Source of the DNA: Algoriphagus aestuariicola
GTDB lineage: Bacteria; Bacteroidota; Bacteroidia; Cytophagales; Cyclobacteriaceae
Direction of reading: 5' to 3'
Length of the DNA stretch: 64,000 bases
Assembly: GCF_017254835.1 (NCBI RefSeq)
Contig: NZ_JAFKCW010000002.1
Coordinates: forward strand, 976,592 to 1,040,591
Below are positions 44,162 to 52,800 of the stretch, piece after piece; position 1 is the stretch's first letter; each line of letters opens with the position of its first letter. The notes beneath the pieces are model-generated. The model was not told the origin of the DNA. It did no database searches and worked only from the letters and a program-made list of their open reading frames with translations. Position numbers and translations under genes: made by a program.

Positions 44162-46204
44162 CTAATATTCCAAACCAAATCCAAAGGGGAAAAGAGTATC
44201 CTTTTCAGGATAGCCAGGTGCATCGGGGTCTTGGGTTTTGATGGCTTCTGGATTATTTGCAAGGGCAAAAGGAAGCTTTCCTGTCGGCTTGAATTTCCCG
44301 GTAAGTATATCCATCACCGCCGCATCGCTCACGCCAAAAGTTGCCAAAATCACCCCGGAATTTAGAATGCCACTTGCCTCGTCCAAGACATAAGGTTGAC
44401 GGAAGTCAATGGATAAAACGGTTTTTCCCGGACCCACTTTTTCCATAATGGCCTGTATGTCCTCCAAGGAGGGAGAGATTTTCCATGACTTGGATTTAGC
44501 CATATCAGAAAAGGCCAAGAGATCAAGTTCGTCAGGCAGAGCCCCTCCAAACATTCGATCTGCCGCTCTTTCGTTGCTGACATGAACCCGGACGATGGCG
44601 TAGTCGATATCTTCCGCAGGCAGCTTCATTTTTTCTCCTTTGGAAGCGTCATAGTCTCCGGAAAAAGCTTTAACAGCAGTCCAACTTCTCTCTTTGAACA
44701 GTGACGGATTCACCCCCATGGTAAACACCCTCAAGGAATCCTTTCCCTCCGGCTTTGCCAGCGGCAACACATTTTTATTCTGGAGCAAAACTATGGATTT
44801 TCTTTGCGCGAGGTCAGCTTTTCTCTGGAACGACGGATTCCCGATCAAATAGGCCGCGCGGTTTGGATCTACAAATGGATTCTCGAACAAGCCCAATTCA
44901 AACTGTTCTCTCAACAATCGTTTGACTGACAAAGCAACTCTTTCCTCGGGAAGTTTTCCCGAATTCACCAGTTCGAGAAGCTGCTGATTATTGTTGAAAC
45001 CAGACAAAATATCTGTTCCGGCTTCAATGGCTATCAGGATTTGCTCCTCCACCGTCTTGTCTTCCAAGCCCCAAGCTCTATCGCCAATAATTCCCGTATC
45101 CGAGTTGACGTACCCTTGGAAGCCGAGCTTTTCTCTCAGTAGTTCGGTTAAAATACCCTTTGAAAATGCCATCCCAACAGTATTGGGAAGGTAGGGCTGA
45201 CCTACGGGAATCCCATAATAAGCCATGATCGAGGAAGCCCCCGCCTCTATGGCCGCTTTAAACGGCTCCACATGGTAGTCAAACATATCGGCAGGATAGG
45301 CCTGATTTTTACCAAAATCGTAGTGCGGATCGCCTCCTCCTTCCTGTGGGCCTCCGCCTGGAAAATGCTTGATCGTCAAAGCCACACTCTTGGAATTCAG
45401 GGACTCGCCCTGAAGATTTTTAATCAGGACCGTAATGATCTCCGAAGCAAGTTTGCTGTCTTCTGTAAAAGTCTCGTGCACTCTATACCAACGAGGTTCC
45501 GTAGAGAGATCCGCCATGTAGCCATACATGCCTCGTAAACCTATGGAAGTCCATTCTTCCGCCATGGTCTTCGCAAAGTCAGCGATCAGTCCCAAGTCGC
45601 GGGTGGCGGCAAGCCCACTTTCTTTTGGCCAAGCCGAAAATGCGCCGGATTCCACGTTTATTCCCGCTCGTGCGTCATAGTCCATGTGATTCCTCGCATT
45701 GGACTTAAACATCAGAGGAATTCCCAGTCTGCTATTTTCCGCAATTTCCTGTACAGCATTCATAAACTGGGCGGCTTCATAGGGTGTGATCTGAACACCT
45801 GCAAACCCATTTCCAGGACCCCCAGTTCGGACTGGACTTTGGGACACGGAATTTCGAAAAATGAATCGGGTCATTTTTTCTTTCTCGATGAAATCTACAG
45901 CTCTTTCGGAAACTTTGCCATATTCCTCTGCATTTAGGGTATTGATCAAAAGCATCCCTACTTTTTCCTCCAAGGTCATCTGGCGGAGAAGATCGGCAAC
46001 GCGTGCATCGACCGATTGCCTCCAATCCTCATAGACATCCAGTGTTTGATTCTTGTTGAGATCCTTAAACTCAAGTTGATCCTGGTGAATTACGCTCACA
46101 GATCTCGCGTCAACTTTTGGTTGGTAAGTAGGAACTGCCTGTCCGACTGAATTTGCAGCAAAACAGAGTATCCCTAGAAAAGCTAAAACAGATGCTTTGG
46201 CCAT
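44162..46204 (-). CDS. Secreted GH3 glycoside hydrolase (beta-glucosidase/xylosidase-like)
   Basis: 680 aa with a signal peptide (MAKASVLAFLGILCFAANSVGQ). GH3 N-terminal barrel: MTLEEKVGMLL, KHFPGGG (about residue 285) and the nucleophile region GYVNSDTG, with Asp near residue 367. GH3 C-terminal sandwich starts about 440: LAQRKSIVLLQNKNVLPLA. Specificity (glucose or xylose) is not readable. A DLNKN-type motif after the signal resembles a calcium-binding loop found in related secreted hydrolases. Convergent with GH67; a xylosidase role would fit this neighbour. Confidence 0.93.
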   Translation of the reverse strand: MAKASVLAFLGILCFAANSVGQAVPTYQPKVDARSVSVIHQDQLEFKDLNKNQTLDVYEDWRQSVDARVADLLRQMTLEEKVGMLLINTLNAEEYGKVSERAVDFIEKEKMTRFIFRNSVSQSPVRTGGPGNGFAGVQITPYEAAQFMNAVQEIAENSRLGIPLMFKSNARNHMDYDARAGINVESGAFSAWPKESGLAATRDLGLIADFAKTMAEEWTSIGLRGMYGYMADLSTEPRWYRVHETFTEDSKLASEIITVLIKNLQGESLNSKSVALTIKHFPGGGPQEGGGDPHYDFGKNQAYPADMFDYHVEPFKAAIEAGASSIMAYYGIPVGQPYLPNTVGMAFSKGILTELLREKLGFQGYVNSDTGIIGDRAWGLEDKTVEEQILIAIEAGTDILSGFNNNQQLLELVNSGKLPEERVALSVKRLLREQFELGLFENPFVDPNRAAYLIGNPSFQRKADLAQRKSIVLLQNKNVLPLAKPEGKDSLRVFTMGVNPSLFKERSWTAVKAFSGDYDASKGEKMKLPAEDIDYAIVRVHVSNERAADRMFGGALPDELDLLAFSDMAKSKSWKISPSLEDIQAIMEKVGPGKTVLSIDFRQPYVLDEASGILNSGVILATFGVSDAAVMDILTGKFKPTGKLPFALANNPEAIKTQDPDAPGYPEKDTLFPFGFGLEY

Positions 46205-46783
46205 GATGGTTTGGTTTTGGGTTTTTCGTCAATGACCTAATATAAAAAACAATAATGGGATAGGCGCGGTGGGCCGACGCAGGAGCGGGCAAGTGTTAGG
46301 CCTCGCGCGCGGAAATGCCGATAGCCATGGGGACTGCGCCTTGTCCTGAAAACTTTCGGGATGGTTCTTTTGGGTCAAGCTAAACGAATAAAGATGAGCA
46401 GAGAGGCAGCTTAATTAGTTTACCTCTGCCTCTGTCCCAGCGAGTGTCCCCGCTCGCTATTTTGTTCCTTTTTGGGGCAAGTAAAGATGCTTGGGGGAGG
46501 CAGATGACACTGCAGCTAGTATAGCTTTGGAGGTAACATCCGTATAAACACCACTCCCCATCTCAGTTTCGTGTATCTCCATTTTGGAGGAGATTGATTT
46601 CCGGCTCGGGGGACAATTCAACCGCTTTGTCCTCGCTTTCCGAGCTTAGTCCGAAATGTTGGATACGGAGCGTTCATACATTCCCCTAAAGATATCAGAG
46701 TTTCTGAAAACGAAAGGATGTTTTTTCATGAAAATGAGATTTGCGGGAAGAAAGGGAGGGTAGAGTTTGGAGGGCATATACCT
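46205..46783. other. Intergenic region with short inverted and direct repeats
   Basis: No gene supported. Two imperfect direct repeats GTTCTTTTGGGTCAAGC (46364-46380) and GTTCCTTTTTGGGGCAAG (46464-46481) flank hairpin-like units: a GAGGCAG/CTGCCTC pair and GCGAG/CTCGC in the stretch 46398-46458. It looks like a mobile intergenic repeat or a remnant. Confidence 0.45.
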
Positions 46784-47195
46784 CCAGAAGGTAGTCGGGT
46801 ATCCTTTTTGGCTACTGCTGTACCTTCCGAGGGTAGTTGGGTACCTTTTTTGGCTACCGCTGTACCTTCTGAGGGTAGTCGGGTACCTTATTTGGCTACC
46901 GCTGTACCTTCTGAGGGTAATCGGGTACCTTATTTGGCTACCGCTGTACCTTCTGAGGGTAGTTGGGTACCTTATTTTGGTACAGCTGTACCTTCCGAAG
47001 GTAGTGCTGTACCTTATTTGGGTACCCGTCGAGCTTTTTTAGAGACAGCTGTACCTTTTTTACAGACAGTTTTAGCCTTTTTGGGAACAGCTGTACCTTT
47101 TTTGGTGACAGGTCGAGCCTTTTTTGGTACAGCTGTACCTTCCGAGGGTAGTCAGGCACCTAATTTTGGTACAGGTGTAGCTTCTGAAGGTAAAA
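46784..47195. repeat. 21-bp tandem repeat block (minisatellite-like)
   Basis: About 20 degenerate units of 21 bp, alternating forms like GCTGTACCTTCTGAGGGTAG and CGGGTACCTTATTTGGCTAC, some making the perfect palindrome GGTACAGCTGTACC. Because 21 is a multiple of three, several frames stay open: a plus-strand 213-aa frame from 46718 (repeats of TAVPSEGS) and overlapping frames on both strands. I see no family and treat the frames as a by-product, though the plus frame has AAAGG 4 bases upstream of its ATG. Not known whether it is transcribed. Confidence 0.7.
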
Positions 47196-47296
47196 TATAC
47201 TCCCTTCATAGGAACTCGCCTGAATCGCCCAATTTCCAGCTTGGGCATATCTTCCGTCTTCCGTCTCACCCGACATCGCTCATCCAACCTCCCACA

Positions 47297-47376
47297 CTTG
47301 TGCTGAGCTTGTCGAAGCATCCCGACTTCCTACTCCCAAACTTCCTACCCTTGTGCTGAGCTTGTCGAAGCATCCC
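47297..47376. repeat. Two tandem copies of a 53-bp dispersed repeat
   Basis: CTTGTGCTGAGCTTGTCGAA and the bases following it occur at 47297-47323 and again at 47350-47376, giving a 53-bp period. The inverse form is at 43897-43918, across the GH3 gene. This repeat type is widespread between genes in Bacteroidota. Confidence 0.75.
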
Positions 47377-47440
47377 ATTGCCACCTCGCATCCAATTCCC
47401 TATTTTAAGCTTTCGAAGTCATCCCTCTGACCCGCTATTC

Positions 47441-49555
47441 ATGAAGAAATCACTCGTTTTGTTTGCCGTCTCAGCGCTGATCTTCGCCTGCTCTCCCCAG
47501 CCAAAAGAAGAAGTCAAGGCTACAGCGCATTACCTGACCAATCGCGCGCCTCTTGTCCCGACGAGCTACCTAGAGCTTCCCATTGGCAGCATCAAACCCA
47601 AAGGTTGGCTCGAAGAGCAGCTCAAGCGCATGGCCACTGGGCTGACTGGTCACTTGGACGAAGTGTATCCCGAAGTGGTCGGAGCCCGAAACGGCTGGCT
47701 TGGAGGTGACGGGGACGGCTGGGAACGCGGCCCCTATTGGATCGATGGGCTTTTGCCACTTGCCTACATTCTCGATGACGAAGCCCTCAAAGCCAAAGCC
47801 CAAACTTGGGTGGATTGGACCCTCAACAACCAAGCGGAATCAGGATACCTTGGCCCGATCCCCTTTGAAACCGACCCTACACCAGAGCCCGGAATCCAAA
47901 AGGGGCCTCGTGAAGACTGGTGGCCCAAAATGGTGATGCTGAAAGTCCTTCAGCAATATTATCAGGCAACAGAAGATCCACGCGTGATTGAGGCCTTGAC
48001 CCAATATTTTCATTACCAGCTAGAAGAACTTCCAAAAAAACCTCTGGACCATCTCTCCTTTTGGGCCAATCGTCGCGCAGGCGACAATCTCTTGGTGGTG
48101 TATTGGCTGTACAACATCACCGGAGATGAAAAGCTTCTGGAACTGGGTGAGCTCATCCAAAAGCAGACCTTCCCTTGGCAGGCGATCTACACCAATGCCG
48201 AAAATGGGCTGCAAAACGACAATGTCCACTTCTACAACCAGATCAAATCCTATCCTTTTGATTCGGCAGAAATCTCCAAGATCACCCTCTCCAAACTTCC
48301 CGGCCTCCACACCGTGAACGTCGCCCAAGGACTAAAACAGCCCATCGTATACTACCAAAAAAGCGGTGATGGCGATGCCATTGCGGCAGTAAAAAAAGCG
48401 CTAAAAGACCTCCAGACTTACCACGGCCAAGTGCAGGGAATGTACGGAGGTGACGAACCCCTGCATGGAAACAATCCGGTGCAGGGAATAGAATTCTGCT
48501 CGATCGCGGAGGAAATGTATTCTTTGGAGACGATGGTCAAGATCACCGGAGACATGGACTTTGCCGACCTTTTGGAAAAGATCACTTACAACGCCCTCCC
48601 GACTCAGGCTTCGGATGATTTCACTTCGCGTCAATACTTTCAGGCAGCCAACCAAGTAGAGCTTTCCGACCGACTGGAAACTTCCTACGAAACAAAGAAC
48701 CACGGCGGAACAGACTTTGTCTTTGGCACACTCTCCGGCTATCCCTGCTGCACCACTAACATGCACCAAAGCTGGCCCAAGTATGTCCAAAACCTCTTTT
48801 ATGCCACAGCTGACGGAGGCGTGGCCGCCTTCCAATATGCGCCAAGCGAAGTGGAAATCTTGGTAGGTCAAGGTGCGAAATTGAAGCTTACCGAAAAGAC
48901 CCAATTCCCGTTTAGGGAGGAAGTGAACTTTGAAATGGAGCTCTCGGAATCAGCCCGTTTTCCCTTTCATCTGCGGATTCCCGCTTGGGCCAAGGATTTC
49001 GAAATTTTGGTGAATGGAGAAAAGCAATCGCCCGAAATCCAAAACAGAATCGCGATCATCGACAGGGAATGGAAAAGCGGCGATGAAGTCAAGCTTAGGC
49101 TACCCATGGCGCTCAGCTCATCGACCTGGTATCAGGGCATGGTCAGTATCGAGCGGGGACCCTTGGTCTACAGTTTGAAAATCGAAAGTGAGGAAAGAGT
49201 CAAGGATAGAAACGACCGATTCAGGGCCTTCACAGAGGTGTTTCCGACAAGCGATTGGAATTTTGCGCTGAACCCGGCCGACCTCAGGGACATGGCAAAA
49301 ACTGTTGAAGTGATAGAGAAAGAATGGGATGGCCGCTATCCCTGGAATCTGGAAAACGTACCCATAGAACTGCAAATGGAGGGAGTCCAAATTCCTGAGT
49401 GGAAACTGGTGAAAGGTGCCCCTCAACTTCCAAATGGACTTTCCCCAAAGATTTCAGCAAAAGAACTGGAGCAACGCAAAAAGAAAATCATGCTGGTTCC
49501 CTATGGTTGCACCATGCTTCGAATCACGGAGTTCCCCCTTGTCGGCGTGGAGTAG
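47441..49555 (+). CDS. GH127-type beta-L-arabinofuranosidase lipoprotein (DUF1680)
   Basis: 704 aa from the ATG at 47441, which begins a signal peptide with lipobox (LIFACSP); the frame extends 21 codons further up without a signal. GH127/DUF1680 features: GLTGHLDEVYPEV, GDGDGWERGPYWIDGLLPLAY, GIEFCSIAEEMYSLE (Glu/Cys of the metal-thiolate site) and GYPCCTTNMHQSWPKYV with the double Cys. Family members release arabinofuranose from arabinosyl chains; GH146 is the nearest alternative. Consistent with arabinoxylan or pectin side-chain degradation alongside GH67, GH3 and GH43 here. Monocistronic as seen. Confidence 0.9.
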   Translation: MKKSLVLFAVSALIFACSPQPKEEVKATAHYLTNRAPLVPTSYLELPIGSIKPKGWLEEQLKRMATGLTGHLDEVYPEVVGARNGWLGGDGDGWERGPYWIDGLLPLAYILDDEALKAKAQTWVDWTLNNQAESGYLGPIPFETDPTPEPGIQKGPREDWWPKMVMLKVLQQYYQATEDPRVIEALTQYFHYQLEELPKKPLDHLSFWANRRAGDNLLVVYWLYNITGDEKLLELGELIQKQTFPWQAIYTNAENGLQNDNVHFYNQIKSYPFDSAEISKITLSKLPGLHTVNVAQGLKQPIVYYQKSGDGDAIAAVKKALKDLQTYHGQVQGMYGGDEPLHGNNPVQGIEFCSIAEEMYSLETMVKITGDMDFADLLEKITYNALPTQASDDFTSRQYFQAANQVELSDRLETSYETKNHGGTDFVFGTLSGYPCCTTNMHQSWPKYVQNLFYATADGGVAAFQYAPSEVEILVGQGAKLKLTEKTQFPFREEVNFEMELSESARFPFHLRIPAWAKDFEILVNGEKQSPEIQNRIAIIDREWKSGDEVKLRLPMALSSSTWYQGMVSIERGPLVYSLKIESEERVKDRNDRFRAFTEVFPTSDWNFALNPADLRDMAKTVEVIEKEWDGRYPWNLENVPIELQMEGVQIPEWKLVKGAPQLPNGLSPKISAKELEQRKKKIMLVPYGCTMLRITEFPLVGVE

Positions 49556-49884
49556 ATAAACCGTTACTTTCGGCATTTTTCGACTATTTTACGAATGGGT
49601 CCATCGTGGCTTGCTTATTGATTTGATGATAGTCGCGGTTTTCCGGTATAACTTTGAAATCGGCGGCACGCGCGACCCAAGGTAGCCTACGTCCAAAAAC
49701 CAGAGCAAGAGAACTCGCTGTATTCCGTGGTCGGCAATCTACAGTAAGGTCGGTTGCCTATGGTCTGTGGACAAGATTCTACAGTCAATGCTCGTTTTTT
49801 CTGTAGAAAGTTGCGTTCAGTGATTACCTGTAAATTATTTAAGCTATTACGACCAAGAAGCTTCTTTTTAAGATTTTCAAGATT
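49556..49884. other. Intergenic region before tamB
   Basis: 329 bp without a gene. It should hold the tamB promoter, but I could not pick out a convincing -33/-7 pair, repeat or RNA. An in-frame stop (TAA at 49840-49842) bounds any N-terminal extension of tamB. Confidence 0.5.
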
Positions 49885-52800
49885 TTGGGGATCATCCTCG
49901 GAGTCGTTTTGGTGATCTTGATCGCCGGGATCCTTTTTGTCCGAAGCCCATGGGGACAAGAGGTGATTGTAGGAAAAGCGGTCTCATTTGTCAAGGAAAA
50001 GACCGGTACTGAAATTCGAATCGGCCGTCTCTTTGTCACCTTCTCCGGCAATGTGTTTCTGGAAGAATTCTATCTCGAAGACCTTCAGCGGGACACGCTG
50101 CTCTACTCGCGAAAACTTGAAGCTGGCGTAGCCATTATGCCTCTCCTGAGCACCGGGGCTATCCACGTCACCCGGCTAGACTGGGAAGGGCTGACCGCAC
50201 GCGTAAGCAGACCGGACTCCAGTGGCAAATTCAATTTTGATTTTCTCATGGAAGCTTTCGCCTCCGATACTGCACAGGCCAGTCCTGCAGACACAGCGGC
50301 CACCAGTCCCCTTTCCCTCTCCATCGCTCCTGCGAGCTTGCGGGAAGTGGATTTGATATACAAAGACGAGGTAATGGGCATAGACGCAGCGCTTATTCTC
50401 GGTTCGCTCGAAGTGGCTGTTTCGGACATCGACCTGGAAAACTTCAACTTTGGGATAGATTTGGTCGCCCTGAAAAACACCAGTGGGAGGTATCTCCAGA
50501 CCAAGCCCTTTCCTCCTTCGGAGGAGGAAGAAAGCGAGTCCCCCATGCCCAGCTTGAGGCTGGACGAGTTGCTCCTGTCCAACATCGCCCTAGACTATCA
50601 AAGCGAGCCCGACCGCATGGCGGCAGAAGCGAAAATAGGATTGTTTATTGTCGAGCTTCCCGAAGCAAATCTCTGGGATCAGGTCATCCATCTGGCCAAA
50701 GCAGAACTGAAGGGCAGCAGCCTCAGCTATTCGGATTTTTCGGAGAAAGCTGAATCGGGTGATGAAAGCAGTGCGGATACCGTGGCTTTTGTTTGGCCGG
50801 ACTGGGTGGTACAGGCCGACCAGCTTAGCGTTGACGCTACTGACATCCAATATAAATCGGCAGATATAGAGGCCCGGACGGGCGAATTCAACCCCGAGGC
50901 AATCAGCATCTTCGGACTGAAGTTTGACGCAAAAGACATCACACTGGAAGACGAAAAAGCCACTGCAAACCTCCGCGAATTTCACTTCACAGAGGGCAGC
51001 GGATTTGAGCTGGCTAAGTTTCAGTTTGAGCTGGACTTGGATGGTCGCTCCACACAGATCAGCGACCTGGTAGTGGAAACCAACCGCTCCTATCTGGCTG
51101 GAAATGCAAGCGTGGACTATGCATCCATAGCTGATTTGGTGAACAGGCCTGAGCAAAGCAAAATCGAACTCCAAGTGGAAGACACCCGCTTGGACGTGAG
51201 GGACGCCTATTTTTTCTCTCCCACCCTAAGCCAAGACACGCTCGTTCGGGAGATCGCCAAAGCGCCTTTGATGCTGGATGCCGAAGTAGATGGAACCTTG
51301 GAAAACATTCGTATTCAAGACCTGGGATTGGCCTGGTCGGAGACAAGGCTCCGTATGAGCGGAAGTATCCGAGAGCCGATGGACATGGAGCGGCTTCGAA
51401 TCGATCTCCCCTCGATCAGCGGGCGGTCTACCCGCTCGGATATCCGTCGTTTTGTCGATGAGCAGGCCCTGGGCATACAGCTGCCCGAGGAGCTGAACTT
51501 GCAATCCGACGTGAGAGGAAGTTTGGACGACATGGTGGCCAAGGTGGATCTGGAGACCAGTCTAGGAAACATCAACTTGGCGGGAAATTACCAAAACCGA
51601 CAGACCCTGGCTTTTGACGCAGACCTGACCGTGCAGGAGCTTCAGCTGGCAACTCTTCTCAACATGCCCGAGCTGGACACGGCAAGCTTTCGGATTAAAG
51701 CAGTCGGCTCTGGAACAGACGTTTATTCCATGGACGCCGAGCTGAGTTCCTCTTTCGAAAGGCTCCAGCTCTATGGAGTGGACTACAGTGGGCTCAATTT
51801 GGAAGGGAAACTCGTGGATGGGGCCGGGGACCTACGGATGTGGATCAAGAAAGAGTTTTTAGACTTTGACCTTTTGACACAGCTGGATCTGGATTCCGCC
51901 AGCTCCAAGATAGATCTCAGCCTCAACTTGGAGGGAGCGGATTTTCGGGAGCTGGGCTTGACTGCCGAAAACAGCCGCGCCAAGCTCCTGCTGCAAGCAA
52001 ACTTTGAAGGCAATCCGGAGGCTTTCGACCTGGGTGTGCATCTGAGCGAGGGCAATATATTTTTCAAAGACAGAAATTACCAAACAGGCCTCCTTGATCT
52101 TGCGGCGCACTTGAGGCCCGACACCACCAGTGTGGACATTTCCAGCAAGATCATCAACGGTTATCTCCGCTCAAACTCCTCGACCAGTCAACTGCAGACC
52201 GCGCTGGCAGATCTCTTTACCCACTATCTGGACTCCACCGCACAGCGAAACTATCAGGGCGATTCGCTTCGGATGAATGTTGACTTGCAAATCAGCTCCG
52301 ATCCCATCCTCACCAATGTGCTGGTATCCGGATTGGAGGGCTTTGACAGCGCCCGGGTCAAAGTTGATTTTGTCCAAGCGACCGATTCCCTTGTGGCTGC
52401 GATTGACTTCCCCTATGTGAACTATGCCGGCACCGAGATTGATAGTCTCCATGCCCGGATCAACGGTACGGGAAAGGAACTAGACCTCGAGCTTGGATTC
52501 CAAAATTTGACGACGGGGCCAATAGCGATGCAAAAGACTCAGCTCACGGGAGTGTTGGACAATTCCATCCTGCTCCTTGACTTCGTGACCCATCGGGGGG
52601 AAGACGTGCTAGCGCACATCCCCTTCGAAATCGGCATCACCGGTGACTCTACCCAGATCCGCATTTCCCCCGAGGATCTCACGCTAAATGGCGAATCCTG
52701 GGATATCCCCACGACCAACCGCATGAACTACGCTACAGGTGAACTTCGATTCGAGGATTTTGAACTGAATAACCAAAACCAAAGCCTGCGCATCGAAAAC

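Noticed and set aside
46938-47159. Minus-strand lysine-rich 73-aa frame and other long frames in the 21-bp repeat block
   Set aside because: Repeat length is a multiple of three, so open frames arise automatically on both strands; no signal, family or conserved start supports them.
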